Shown piece by piece: positions 22,947 to 34,454 of a DNA stretch of 64,000 nucleotides. Under the pieces are notes generated by a model that worked only from the letters and a program-made list of their open reading frames with translations, was not told where the DNA came from and did no database searches. A program made the translations under genes and the position numbers. The DNA lies in assembly GCA_016271365.2 (NCBI GenBank), contig CM057459.1, forward strand, positions 818,707,001-818,771,000. The letters are read 5' to 3'. Every line of letters begins with the position of its first letter. Within the stretch, counting starts at the first letter, position 1. The DNA comes from Neoceratodus forsteri. Its lineage: Eukaryota > Chordata > Ceratodontiformes > Ceratodontidae.

Positions 22947-23626
22947 GCATTGCTGTCAGTAGGGGGAGATGCTGTTTCACTTGGCAGTCAGCCAAGATGG
23001 CAAACACAGGAGTGGAAGAAGCAGAGGTGGAAGAACTCATGGAGACAGAAACATTGCAAAACCTTGGACAACTGACTGCAGAAATGAAAGAAATTAACTC
23101 TGGTAAGGGAAACCCAATAATACCTGACTTGTCTTTATCTGGTGTTTCAAATGAAGAAATTACAGAGAATACTGACAATATTCCAGACCTGCCTAATGAT
23201 AGTGATTCAAACAGTGAGGAGGAGGTGCAAACCTTTAAAACTACTGATATGGCTATCTTAGAAGAAGAACTTCTTCTACAGAAAAACTTTGAGACCGAGG
23301 AGAGACTTTATTTTCAGAAAAAAGCACAGCTGCAATCCAAACAGAGAGCCCTATGATCTGACAAGGAATGGCAATCTGTCAGAGGAAAACAGCTGCAAAA
23401 TGGTTATGTGGCAGCATCAAAGAGCAAGCCGACAGACTGGGCTGAACTCATGGAGAAAGCTGATGTGAATGAACAAATGAACCATATGGCTACATTCAAA
23501 GCAGCTACAGGATTTGCACAGGGAATGGAAAAAAATTAGTCAGAACTCACTCGGCCTAAGACACACTGTGGAACTTTCAAATAAAAAAACTGAAGAGAGC
23601 TGGTCAGTCAAAAATGCATTAGAGTC

Positions 23627-25846
23627 TTACCCAAACCTGGTAAAGCTCCTGAATTGGTTTGAATTATCACCCCATTTCTCTTCTTAATCAAGATCTAAAA
23701 ATACTAACCAAATTACTTGCCAACCGCCTTAATTTGGTACTCCCAGATATTATAGGGCAGGAGCAAGTGGACTTCATGAAAGTTAGATCTTTTACAGATC
23801 CCCTATGCACCCTGTCTCATGTCTTCTCGGTATCCAGGGATGCCCCATTTCCTGCAGCTCTGGTCTCCCTGGATGCCAAGAAGGCCTTTGACAGGGTGCA
23901 CTTGTATTACCTCTTCAGGAGTCTTAAGGTTTTCAGTTTTCCATTACAGCTCCAGCAATGGATCCATGCTCTGTACTGATTCCCCACAGCTCGAATAACT
24001 GGCAATGGATTGATCTCAAATTCCTTCACATTGCATTCAGGAACAAGGCAAGGCTGCCCTTTTTTCCCATTACTTTTCAATATTTATTTAGAACTGTTGA
24101 TCCATAGACTAGTTAACTGTCAACGGATTCAGGATATCCCTATCCAATCCCACGTAGTAAAGGTCTCTGCATATGCAGATGACCTTCTTCTCCAGTTATC
24201 CCATCTGTTTTTTTCTGTCCCCCAATGTTAGAAACTATTGTGGAATTTAGTCATTTGGCAAATTATAAACTGAATACTAGTAAGACCATAGTTTTCCCCC
24301 TTAACCATAAGACATTTAAACCAGACATAACAGCACTAGGATTCCAATGGAAACATGACTCCCTAAGATATCTAGGTATAGAACTTACAAAAATTTGGGG
24401 TAAATATTTAAAAGTCAGTTTGGACTCCCTGTTGCTTACAATTAGTCAGGATTGAAATTAATGGTCATCTCTCCCGATTTCCATTTGGGGCAGGATTAAT
24501 TTGCTTAAAATGAACATTTTCTCACATATTTGTTTACCCACTTAGTCTACTAAATATGTGGCTCCCGTTGTCCTGGTTTAAAAAAGTATACAGCCTTTTC
24601 AGCAAATTTATATGGTCCAATAAAACACCTAGACTAGTTTTTTTTAAATTAGCTGCTCCTAAGTCGAGAAGTGGACAACGAATACCTCATATTGGCCTCT
24701 ATTTTGGGGCAAGTCACACCAGTAAGTATCTTAGATAGCTTTCACCAGAACCCCCGGTTTATTCCCCAGTGTGGCTGAAAATTGAATTAGCTCAGATTAT
24801 TTCCTTGGGCCTTTCACTGGCTGCTCTCCTACACAAAAAGGAAAAGGCTATTCCTACTAATTTGAGAAATACCCCAATTGCCACTTCACTTAAGATCCAC
24901 TCCCAGCTTTGTAGCTTTCTTAAATATAAACACACTATTGATTTAGCACAACCTATATGGGGCATCCCTAATTTCAAGATAGACAATAAAGTACTATCCT
25001 CTCCCTAGCTACCTCACTTAGGGGAGGGTCTGCTTGCAAATTTGGTCACAGAAGAGAGCGCATGGTTTTCCATGACAGAAATTTTACATAAATCTCACAT
25101 TCCCAATGCACAGATCTTTAAAATTTTTCAACTTAACTCCTTATAAAAGTGCTGGGAAACACCCCTCCAATATAGGCAGGACCCCCCTCCTTAGACAACT
25201 AACCCCACTAGCAGGCCTTCCACAGGCAGTTTCTAAGATCTATGGAATCCTCTTTAATTGGATTCACCCAGGCTATTTTGGCCTTACAACTTACTAGGCT
25301 ACATTTTTTCTGGATAGCAGGATAAAATGGTCTACACTATTGCATAACTGTCATAGGTTTATAACCCACAACAGACTTAGGCTTACGCAAATGCATATAC
25401 TGCACAATTTGTATTATGCCCCACAAAAATTAGTCAAATTGGATTTAATACCCTCCTCTCTTTGTAAGCGTTGTCATCAAGAAGAAGGTACTCTATGCCA
25501 TATTTTTTGGACCTATCATAAAGTGTCTCCCTTATAGGTAAATATCAAGCAGAGTACAGATCCCCTTTTAGGATTAGAAGTGCTGTTTACTCCTATAATC
25601 TGTTTGTTGGGTGACTACTCAGAAAACTCAGTTCTTTGATGCAAATATTACATAGCACTCATGTGCATGTCGGTCAAAAAACTGGTGTTGAGACAATGGA
25701 TAGATCAGGAAGAAATCTCTTTTCGAGAGTGGCTTACTGAGCATTTAGCCAACCTTAAAACAGAGAAAATGGTAGCAAGTTTTACTAATAGAATAGACCA
25801 ATTTAAAGAAATCTGGGACCCCTTTTATACCCTATATACAGTGTAA
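23627..25846 (+). pseudogene. L1-like ORF2 fragment (reverse transcriptase to carboxy end)
   Basis: Frame pieces in order: LPKPGKAPELV, NYHPISLLNQDLKILTKLLA, VSLDAKKAFDRVHLYYLF, HSGTRQGCPFFPLLFNIYLE, catalytic AYADDLLLQL (YADD at 24172-24183), NTSKTIVFPLN, LRYLGIELT, then RLTQMHILHNLYYAPQKL and CKRCHQEEGTLCHIFW near 25460-25515, the conserved Cys/His carboxy region. The endonuclease and ORF1 were never inserted (5' truncation). Stops at 23977, 24229, 24453 and others. Motif content resembles ORF2 at 4038-7565, but it is a separate copy and probably another subfamily. Confidence 0.85.
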
Positions 25847-26074
25847 ACAAAACAGTTTGATCTCTCTAAGATAGATATATCATCCCAATGTCTGGTGCTG
25901 TTTGGGGAAAGAGAGGGAAGGGGTAGGAGGATATGGTTGGGGGAGCGGTGGAGAGGGTGGAGGTGTGGAGGGAGAACAGTTTTACCATGTCTTACTATCA
26001 TCATCATCATCATATCATAAATGAAACTGTTCTCTGTATGAAAAAACTTTTCAATAAAAAGTGAATTGAAAAAA
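23627..26074 (+). mobile_element. 5'-truncated L1-like LINE inside Tx1-like ORF1
   Basis: Starts within the reverse transcriptase and ends at AATAAAAAGTGAATTG plus an A-run. It is flanked by AAATGCATTAGAGTC (23612-23626) and AAATGCTTTAGTGTC (26075-26089), 13 of 15 matching. Length about 2.45 kb. The host reading frame is continuous across the excised element. Confidence 0.88.
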
Positions 26075-26203
26075 AAATGCTTTAGTGTCAGCAAGATGGA
26101 AGCAGAATGCCAAAACAGGACAATGGGTTTCCGGAGACTCCCTGATAACAATACCTAAACCTTCAGACACTATCCCCTCCAATACTGACTGTACTAATGT
26201 TTG

Positions 26204-26236
26204 TGTATTTATTTATTTATTTTATTTATTTATATT
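26204..26236. repeat. (ATTT)n simple repeat inside Tx1-like ORF1
   Basis: GTATTTATTTATTTATTTTA and following. It adds a Phe/Ile/Tyr-rich stretch to the frame that is not part of the protein family. Confidence 0.85.
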
Positions 26237-27699
26237 GCAATCAGGTGTACCTGATATAGAAATTCAATCTGATCTGGAACACACACAAAATCCAGAATTT
26301 CAACAGCTTAACATAATAGCACTGCAGCCCGATGGGGATGCCCCAAGGGTTCAGATTCTGTACCACAAAGGCCTCTAAATCCTATTGACAAAACTGTGCC
26401 AAAAACTTATGCCTCTTTATTTAAAACTCCAATATACCCTGCAGAAAGACACAATGCAGTATGCCTAACCTGTACTGGGGGTATGGAGAACTTGCCAGAC
26501 AGACTCTTTGTTGCTAGAACACTATTAAAGGAATCCATGAAGTTTTTCTCAACAGAAATCTACGCTCTAATCCATGTCTCAGTTGAAACCACCTTTGACA
26601 TACGTTTCAAATCAGCAGAAAGTTTAGAGTGCTTTTGGACAAAATACAATGCATTAAAAAATCTCCACTGTTCTCTCCCTTCATAGCAACCCCACTGTCT
26701 AAACCTGGACACAAAATCATCACGGTCCTCTTCAGGAATGAAGGAGTTAGTGTGCAAGACTTAATTATATGGCTAAAACAATGCTGCAAAGTCATTGATG
26801 ACCCCATGGCCATTTTAGATTCGGAAAACATTTGAACTGGTGGATGGAAAGTGAAAGTCATGCTTCAGTCTTCAGACACTGGGATAGTTCACTTGCCAAA
26901 CTCTTGGATGGGGACAGGGGAATCCTGTTATATGCAGGTGAACCTAAAATGTGTTATAAATGCGGATCACTAGAACAACTAAGCAATGTATGTGATAAAA
27001 ACAGATGCACTGCATGTGGAGATATTGGACATGTGGGCACTGACTGTTTAAATGAAAGCAAATGCAATTTATGTGGGGAGCTTGGACACACTTTCCAGAA
27101 TTGCAGGAAAGCTGCACATAATTCCCCAGATCAGGCTGATTGTACAGAAAAGAGGCTTATCATAGCTATAGCTCAAAGAAACAAGGTAGGGAATGCAGAC
27201 ACCTCTACTAATGTTAACCAAGAAAGGCTCAACCCAGGCCCAAGACCCAGCAACCCTGACCCCTTCTCTACCCCACTGCCCCTGGAAGTATCAGAACAAT
27301 GCTCTAATGAGGTTGGAAATAGTCAGACTGAGAGCAGCACTCCTGCAAGAGCCCCTCCCCCTCACACCAGAGGGGCCATCAGGTGATAGCATGATGCCCC
27401 CCACCCCATCACAAACAAACGAGCAGGAGGGACAGTTACAAGGCAGCAGATGAGAGAATCCCCAGGTCAGGGGGTACAAACCCAAGAATCCATTTCTCTT
27501 AAAAACAAATTTGAGGTACTGCAGTCTGAGCAAATAGATGATGAATCAGACACCTCCTCAACTGAGTCGTCTTTGCCAGAAGGCACAACAGATACTGAGA
27601 GGAAAGATACTGCTAGGGGACAGCAGAAAAGGAAAGCCAAAGTCGAACTTAAAAAATATTGAGTAACAAAGTAGGAAGGACAGCCACAAATAATAGCCA

Positions 27700-30560
27700 T
27701 GACAGAACCTTTCTCCTGTCACATGATAAATGTGAACAGCATAAAAAGGGATAGCAAAAGACAGGCTCTTTTCTTATTTGTCCCATATACATTTTGGAAT
27801 AATTTTCCTGCAGGACACCAGGCTATAAACACTGATTAAAATCCAACAAGCTTCTACAGCATGGTACCTGGGTCCCTCCTTCTGGTCCTTAGGATTGGAA
27901 ACATGCTCTGGTCTGTGCATTTTTTTTAAACATCCAGAAATTAAACTTCTAAAACTTTTTAACTTAGTTTCTGGAAGAGTCCTGATAGTAGATGTTTTAG
28001 TGCAGAACGTTCCATATTAACTGATAAATCTATATGCCCCTCAGACCAAAGCTCAAAGAGGTGATACTTTTAAAATCATTCAGCCATACCTGCAGTCAAC
28101 ATTCACAATCATATTTTCTGTGGATTTATATTGTCCAATCAAAACTAAGAAAGGGAAACAGTACTGTGATTCTAACTTCTTATCACAAATAGTTCAGAAC
28201 TCTAAGCTTATACTGTAGATGCAATATACCAAAATAACTAAATTAAAACAGGACATGATGGCATTTCACAATACAAAAGCTAACACACTAAATTATCAGC
28301 AGCAGTGTAGCACCACTGGCAAGATGGATACTGTCTGCCCTCACGAATTTTGGCAATTGCACACACAAAAGAAAAACATGTCCTCCTTGAGAGATGAAGA
28401 GGGTAAGGAATACACAGCTCAAAAAGACATACAAAAACTTGTAGCAGAATATACAAAAAACATGTATGACAGTCTAGCATTAGATAACAGTGGACTAGAT
28501 AATTTCTTAGTGAATCTTAATATACCAGAGTTACAGGACACAGAAATACAGGAACTCATCTCACCAATAACAGCAAAAGAAATTCAACCTGCTGTCTCTT
28601 CCTTAGCATGTAATAAATGAGGGGGGCAGAATAGTGCAGTGGTTTAAGGCTCTGAGCTGCAAATCTGAAGACCTGGGTTTGAATTCCACAGCCACCACTT
28701 GCATACTGTGTGATCCTGAGCAAGTCATTTAACTTCCCTGTGTTCCCAGGTCACACCTGTAAACACGCTTTCAGCTTAGTGTGCCATCCCTGGATAAAAC
28801 AACTGGAAATCCCCAGAGCCAGATGGTCTACCAAATGAAATGTTCAAGATCATTGGGAAAAGCTGGCTGGAAGAACTGGCTATAGTGTTTAATGCTATCT
28901 TAATCCCCCTAAAAATGAATACAGGCATATTAATTTATCGATATAAGAAAGAAGATAAAAAAGATTTAAAAAATTGGAGGCCAATAACTTTTTTGAATTC
29001 CGACTTTAAAATTTGGACCAAAAGACTTGCAAAAAGATTATCCAAAATAGCTGGAAAACTGATATCTCCAGCCTGGACTTATGCTCTGCCTGGAAAACAA
29101 ATTCAAAACCACCTATTGCTATTAAGGGAGGTGGTGGAACAGGGGAAACTAGGTGCATTGGTTAGTTATCTTATCTCCTTAGATCAGGCTAAAGCCTTTG
29201 ACAGGGTCAATCATGATTATTTATGGAACATATTAGCTCATTATAGAATTCCCCGGGATACGATTGAATAGTTTAGAAGAATTTATAACACAGCCACTGT
29301 AAGACCCCTTATACAGGGATGGAAAGGTCCTCTAATTCACATAAAAAGAGGGGTTAGGCAGGGTTGTGCGTTGAGCCCAGTCCTATATGACTTTTATATT
29401 GACCCCCTTATGAGGAAAACCAATGCCTCAACTGAAATGCAGGCAATTTCTTTAGGCGCTCAGGTACTTCCTTACAAAATGTTTGCATACACTGATGATA
29501 TGAATGTGCTGACACAGACTGCGGAATCTGTCCTAAAACATTTAGAACTATATAAACTATTTGGATATATATTGGGAGCTCCTCTCAATCTAGAGAAATG
29601 CATTGGGCACAGACTAAATTACACCCTAAATTTCAAGGGATAGATAGGCAGTATTGAGATTACAGACACACCCATAAAAATCTTAGACATCTTTCTAGGA
29701 AATTTTGAGTTGGACATATTGAACTGGGAGAACAAAAAAATCTCTATTGGTAAGAACAAGGTATCGAACTGGAACAGATGGAAATTTAGTAAAAAGAAAA
29801 TAATCTATTTAATTAAGACCTGTCTAATCCCAGTATTCTTGTATACCAGTTACATCTCCCCCAATCTAAATTGCTGGAAATGACACTCTTAAGCATATTT
29901 TTTCAACTTTGCTGTGGAAGCAGATTAAACCTCTTAAAGAGAAACATATTGTACCTCATATTAAAAAGAGGGGGCCTGAACATGACCCACCCGATTCTAT
30001 TCTTTAATAGTATTTTTTATTCAGAATAATATAAGAGCCCTAGTCACAGCAGGGCATGATGGCTGGGAATGGATTCTCAGATCTAAACGTGCACACTGGT
30101 TAACAGCATGGGAAACTTCATCACTTAGAACCCTTAAAAAAACAATTACCATCACAGAATATATTAGAAGCACCTTTTTGTGACTAAAACAGTGCAAGGT
30201 CACAAAAACACAGATACTGAACCTATCCAGGAAGAAAATAATATTTTTACTTATTAGAAGTAATTTGCATAGTAGAAATAGTATTTGAAAAATGCCCCTT
30301 ATGACATAGAGACACCCTAGTTCTCTTCTTAAATAATAAAAGAATACCAGAACACCTCATGGATTTTCATTTACTGACATGCCATGAAAAAATAAATGTG
30401 AAAGCAAATCAAAAACATAAACCTCAACTGGAGAGGATCTGTGCAAGACTGAAATGCATACAAATGGAAGAGATCACTGAGATCCTATTATTCCATTGTT
30501 CCTTTATTTCTGGGTTTTGGGGATTTGATGGTGCACAGGTGGGGCACAAATATTTTTAAA
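27700..30560 (+). pseudogene. Tx1-like ORF2 (endonuclease + reverse transcriptase), split
   Basis: ATG at 27700 gives HMINVNSIKRDSKRQALF, the first endonuclease strand. Then IIFLQDTRL, GSWYLGPSFWS and LINLYAPQT follow with frameshifts. The pre-reverse-transcriptase segment 28219-28617 ends SSLACNK, where a SINE interrupts; it resumes at about 28810 with PDGLPNEMFKIIG, KNWRPITFLN, ISLDQAKAFDRVNHDYLW, GVRQGCALSPVLYDFYID and the catalytic YTDD at 29488-29499. Downstream frames (to about 30560) are poor and the Cys-rich end is barely readable. Note GVRQGC is intact while the usual FADD or YADD is YTDD. Inactive because of multiple stops. Confidence 0.82.
28621..28800 (+). mobile_element. tRNA-derived SINE (MIR/CORE-like) inside Tx1-like ORF2
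   Basis: GTGCAGTGGTTTAAGGC resembles a pol III A box and GGGTTTGAATTCC (28675-28687) a B box. The 3' part, GAGCAAGTCATTTAACTTCC, matches the widespread MIR/L2-type end. It separates SSLACNK from the next conserved block of the reverse transcriptase. Only a short ATAAA repeat is visible at both borders. Confidence 0.75.
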
Positions 30561-31115
30561 ACCATAACAAATGACAATTTCATGTATGGAGCATTCAATA
30601 ATTCCTGGAGGGAATGGAATCCACCTTGCAGGTACTAATGGTGGTTTTTAAACAGAACATTTGGTCTCTTAGATGTAATTTCACTCTACAATAGAAAGAA
30701 GGGAACTTAACTGAATTATTCAACAAAGTTACACTAAACATGAAACAGTTATTTGAAAATGAATGGAAAATATTTTAAAACAACAAACATTTGGACCTCT
30801 GGAAAGGGTTCCCCTGGATTAAAGACAATGATTTTCCTGTAACTTAAAAAAGGGGGGAAAAGAAGGGAGAGGAAACAAGTGTATAAAGATGTGACCCCCC
30901 GTTTAGTTTGTTTTTGACCCTTCACATGATGAATTATGCCAGATTCTATTATGAAGAATAATTTGTAAATAGAAAAAACAGAAAAAGGTTTAATTTTCTT
31001 TGAAGTTTATTGATGCTTTCCTTTTTGATTAATATTCCATATTTTGTATACTTCATGTTTGTTGTTAATACTTTATGTTGAATGTACTGGAAATCTGCTT
31101 ATTTTTAATAAAAAC

Positions 31116-31125
31116 TTCCCCATCT
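31116..31125. repeat. Target-site duplication of the Tx1-like LINE, right
   Basis: TTCCCCATCT, pairing with 22937-22946. Confidence 0.65.
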
Positions 31126-31349
31126 CTTTTCAAGAAGTGTCATGGGATTTTCAACATCCACCTGAACTACCACCAGAACAGGAAGATGGGACCTCTGCTT
31201 AATATCTCATTCGAAAGATGACACCTCAGAATTACAGCACCTCCCTCATGCTGCACTAAAGTGTAAGTATTGGGATTTACCCACAGCCCTCTGATTTCCT
31301 GGCATCAGAGACGAGTGTACTACCTGCTGAGCTACTGACAATGACACTG
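31126..31349 (-). mobile_element. tRNA-derived SINE, 5' half
   Basis: Minus strand begins TCAGTAGCTCAGCAGGTAG, a tRNA-like A box, and has GTGGGTAAATCCC as a diverged B box. The body then reads GTGTCATCTTTCGAATGAGA and AAAATCCCATGACACTT before the Tx1-like insertion. This body is widespread in vertebrate SINEs as I remember it. The 3' half is at 22759-22946; together about 410 bp. Confidence 0.7.
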
Positions 31350-31383
31350 ACATTGATGCTGGTTATATCAAAAGTGGATGTAA
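31350..31383 (-). pseudogene. PLE-1: 34 bp reverse transcriptase remnant between two insertions
   Basis: Minus strand encodes LTSTFDITSIN, the short stretch that in PLEs links the reverse transcriptase palm to the FLDV-like strand. It follows on from WLNKNNLN at the right edge of the foldback element and leads into VTLIGN at 22751 across the SINE. One base of frame difference exists at the foldback border. Confidence 0.65.
31381..31383. repeat. 3 bp TAA flank of the foldback element, left
   Basis: TAA here and TAA at 35634-35636. A TAA/TTA duplication is typical of PIF/Harbinger elements, but three bases alone prove little. Confidence 0.4.
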
Positions 31384-31390
31384 GCCCATC

Positions 31391-32396
31391 GCCCAGATAT
31401 TCAAACTGCACCATTTTGTGGCTCAAGCCCCTGTGCCACTCAAAATAGTTGTGCAGGGGTGTGGCCAGGGTGATATTCAATGGAGTTACGCTATGGCACA
31501 ACTTCTTTGAATATCATCCCCTGGCCACACCCACTGTGCATGGCGCAGTGGAACTGTGCCAGCGCAAGTGGTCAGAGTGGAGCACTGAGATGCAGTGGCG
31601 CAAGTTCCATTGCGCCATGCACAGCACCTGCGATATTCAAAAGGTGACATGCAAATGGGGCCATAATCTATGCAAGGTGCAGGGGGGGACATTTGCATCT
31701 GATTATGGCCCCATTTGCATGCCATTAGCATGCAGGTGCGCCGATCCTCGATGACTTGCAACTGGCGACCTGCAAGGCAGTAGTCATCGGGACCGACGCT
31801 TCTGCAGCTCCATCAATAAACAGTAGTCTCCGCCCAGCAGCCTGATCGTAAGCATAACATTATACTTCCCCATTAGCCCAATCACGGGCATAGAGTTATA
31901 CTGCCCCCCATTAGCCTGATCATGGGCATCACCAAATGTCCCCCACCCCGAGTAGCCAGATCATGGGCATAAAGTTATACTCCCCACTAGCCTGCTCAGG
32001 CATAGAGTTATACTCCCCATTAGCCCGATCGTGGGCATAACCAAACGTCCCCCACCCCCGAGTAGCCCGATCACGGGCATAAAGTTATACTTCCTGCCAA
32101 AGTCCAATATCCCTGGTGGCCCAGTGGACCATGAGTAGCCCGATTGTGGGCAGCATCCTCACCCCCATGTCTGAAATCCCTGGTGATCTGGTGGCCCCAC
32201 CCCACACCCACCCACGGAGCCCCACCACCCCACTCCCCATCAGCCGACGGCGGGGCAGCACCCCACCCGCCTGCCACCTGCTGCCCACCGATTGACTGAT
32301 CGGTAGAGCTGCATGCCCATTGGTTCAGAGTAAGAGCCAATGGGCATGCAGCCCATACTGTACAAGTCAGTAGAGATATGTGAATGAATTCATTCA
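31391..32396 (+). repeat. Foldback left arm with serial hairpins
   Basis: Three strong hairpins in a row: 31457-31532 (stem GGGTGTGGCCAGGG...), 31534-31624 (stem about 21 bp, one mismatch) and 31648-31721 (stem 21 bp, CATGCAAATGGGGCCATAATC). The hairpins are bordered by GATATTCAA. Then comes 31850-32100, a short array of ~45 bp units each with GCCCGATCACGGGC, a small palindrome. Confidence 0.8.
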
Positions 32397-32415
32397 AATA
32401 TATATATATATATAT

Positions 32416-32441
32416 TATGGTAGCACGGTAGTGCTACCATA
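32416..32441. repeat. Perfect 11 bp hairpin at interior edge
   Basis: TATGGTAGCAC, loop GGTA, GTGCTACCATA, immediately inside an AT dinucleotide run. Confidence 0.9.
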
Positions 32442-32479
32442 GTTAGGGTTGAGGAGCCATTTCTATGTTAAACCCCAAA

Positions 32480-33700
32480 ACTTTGCACCTTAATAACTTT
32501 GCAACCATTTAATGGATTTGCCTGAAATTTGGAATTTATGATCAAGAACCATAGGCCTTGGGATCCACCAAGTTTTGTACTGGTCGGATATACAGCTGCG
32601 GAGTTATTAAGTGTGATCTGTGCGCGTGTTTACGCTTTTCTGGAATTCTGTGGTCGCATCTACAGGTCGTACGGTTTGCATGACCGGCCCAAAATCTTCA
32701 GGGAACGTGCAGCCGGGGTTCCCAATGTGCCTTTCAAAGATTTCATGAAAAAATATTAAACGGTTCAAAAGTTATTCAAAACAGTTTCCATTATAAGTCA
32801 ATGGAAAAGTTAACAAAAGTTCAACACTTTCGAAATGCATTTTACTTTCGCAATGGGCCTGTTACTGCAGGAATCGACCATTTTGTTTTCAGTTGGTGAT
32901 CAGAAAATGGTTGGCATTTAAATTTGGGACCCTCTAGCAACCTAATTTTTTTGTATTCACCCAGTCGGCCTGAAGATGCTTGCCATGTCTTTATTTTGTG
33001 GTAAAACACCCCAGAAATATGTTTTTCAAACTTCTGGAAAAGTACTTTCGATAAATTACTTTCGTGCTCACGAAAGTGTCTCAAATTTGACAAGCTGTAT
33101 AATGCGACAGTAATTTTCTAGTCTGTGGAAAATGACAGCAATTCTTTTGCACTGCACTGCAAAAATAACCGTTGGGAGTTTTGGGCTGAAATTTGAGGGA
33201 TCGAGCCGACATCTCACAGATGTGCCTTTCAGTGTTGTATTGAAAAATATTACATGGTGGCAAAGTTATGGCACTCTAAAGTTGACAGTTTTCCCATAGG
33301 ATAACATTACGGTGCCCGAAGCATTACAGGAATCCTTTGGCACCCTGCTGCAAAATAACGGTTTGGTCTTTTTTCCTGAAATTTGGAAGGAAGACAGCCA
33401 ACAGTACACAGATGTGCCTTTCAGTAGTTTGGTGAAAAAATATCACAGGGCGGCAAAGTTACGGCACTCCAAAATTGACATTTTTTCCCATAGGATAACA
33501 TTACGGCGCCCGACACTTAACAGAAATCATTTGGAGCCCTGCTGCAAAATAACGGTTTGGTCTTTTTTCCTGAAATTTGGAGGGAAGACAGCCAATAGCC
33601 CACAGATGTGCCCTTCAGTAGTTTGGTGAAAAAACATTACAGGGAGGAAAAGTTATGGCGCTCCGAACTTTTCTTTTTTTCCCATAGGATAACATTACGG
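32480..33700 (+). repeat. ~195 bp tandem array inside the foldback element
   Basis: CCCATAGGATAACATTACGG occurs at 33293, 33488 and 33681, spacing 195 and 193 bp. Units share CTGAAATTTGGA, CACAGATGTGCC, TTTGGTGAAAAAA and AAAGTTA.GGC. More decayed units are recognisable back to about 32480 (GAAATTTGGAATT, AATGTGCCTTTCA, ATGAAAAAATATT). No coding frame is conserved between units. Confidence 0.85.
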
Positions 33701-33722
33701 CGTTCGCTGCGCCTTTCAGGGC

Positions 33723-33751
33723 CCGTATCTCGGAAACAGTGCGAGATACGG
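33723..33751. repeat. Perfect 10 bp hairpin after the array
   Basis: CCGTATCTCG, nine bases, CGAGATACGG. It is followed by sequence unrelated to the array (33760-34440), in which I see no gene; Cys/His-rich plus-strand frames there lack any domain pattern. Confidence 0.85.
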
Positions 33752-34454
33752 ACTTTTCGTCAGAAAATTTCATAGCCCATAATGGGGCTAAGATTTAAAT
33801 TAGCCAGGACAGTTGTAAATAACATAACTTTTAAATTTTTTTTCTACATCGTACGGTTCCTGAGATATAATGTATTTAGTATTCCAAGATCTCATTTTCT
33901 GCGCCGATACTCATTATTTTGCATACATTATTTGTACTCACTGTCTTTCTCAATGCAGGTTTTGGGGAAAACCAGCCTATGTGCTTACATTACTGTTACT
34001 GTTGCCCTTTCCGCTATGGATCCGCACTCTGCTTTCACTTACCATTGACGCCTGCGCTACCATGTACGTGCTTATCCTTATGCGTTTCATTTGCGCTATG
34101 CTTGTTATTTTTGCCATTTCTGTTCTACAGTACTGTTTATCTTACTGTTTCACTTTACATCACCATGCCCATTGACATTTCTGTTTGCAGGCACCATGTT
34201 ACATATGTGACAACACATCACGTGGCAGACCATTCCCATCTACGCCACCATGTGTGTTACCCTTTCTGTTCTCATTCGTGCTTGTGTTACCATATGCGCC
34301 ACTGTTAGCATTTCTGTTTGCGTTGCTGTCCTGTTAGTATGCCACACACATAGGGAGGTGGGGCCTCAAAGGGCCCAAGGCTGGGCCCTCCTGCGCCTCC
34401 GCCCGGCCAAGTGCATATTCACCATTTCTCGCTATCATTCTCAAAAGAAGGAAT

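Larger units (their letters stand above)
22997..27662 (+). pseudogene. Tx1-like ORF1 (gag-like, three CCHC knuckles), split
   Basis: Start ATG follows CAGCCAAG and begins MANTGVEEAEVEELME, an acidic amino end. A stop at 23354 breaks the frame. The part before the L1 insertion (to 23611) resumes at 26090 in the same frame: WSVKNALE continues as SARWKQNAKTGQW. Next come an ATTT-repeat insertion, KTYASLFKTPIYP, LLKESMKFFSTEIYALIHV and, after frame changes, CYKCGSLEQLSNVCDKNRC, CGDIGHVGTDC and CNLCGELGHTFQNC (26950-27105), i.e. nucleic-acid-binding knuckles. The tail has ISLKNKFEVLQ and ends at 27662. Binds element RNA in the family; inactive here. Confidence 0.82.
22947..31115 (+). mobile_element. 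Tx1-like LINE, near full length, with nested insertions
   Basis: A two-ORF non-LTR element with zinc-knuckle ORF1 (22997-27662) and endonuclease/reverse transcriptase ORF2 (27700-30560), ending in TTTTTAATAAAAACTT at 31115. It is inserted in a SINE with a ~10 bp target duplication. It is itself interrupted by an L1 (23627-26074) and a second SINE (28621-28800). Triple CCHC knuckles in ORF1 separate it from the L1-like copies at the left of the window and point to the Tx1 group. Confidence 0.8.

Noticed and set aside
26085..26378. 97-codon frame as an independent gene
   Set aside because: It is the continuation of Tx1-like ORF1 across the L1 insertion, plus an ATTT repeat.
31275..31349. Possible tRNA gene on the minus strand
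   Set aside because: A- and B-box-like words exist but the cloverleaf arms do not pair; it is the head of a SINE.
33919..34308. 129-codon Cys/His-rich plus-strand frame
   Set aside because: Several overlapping frames cover the same bases; Cys/His spacing fits no zinc-finger pattern, and it lies in the non-coding interior of the foldback element.
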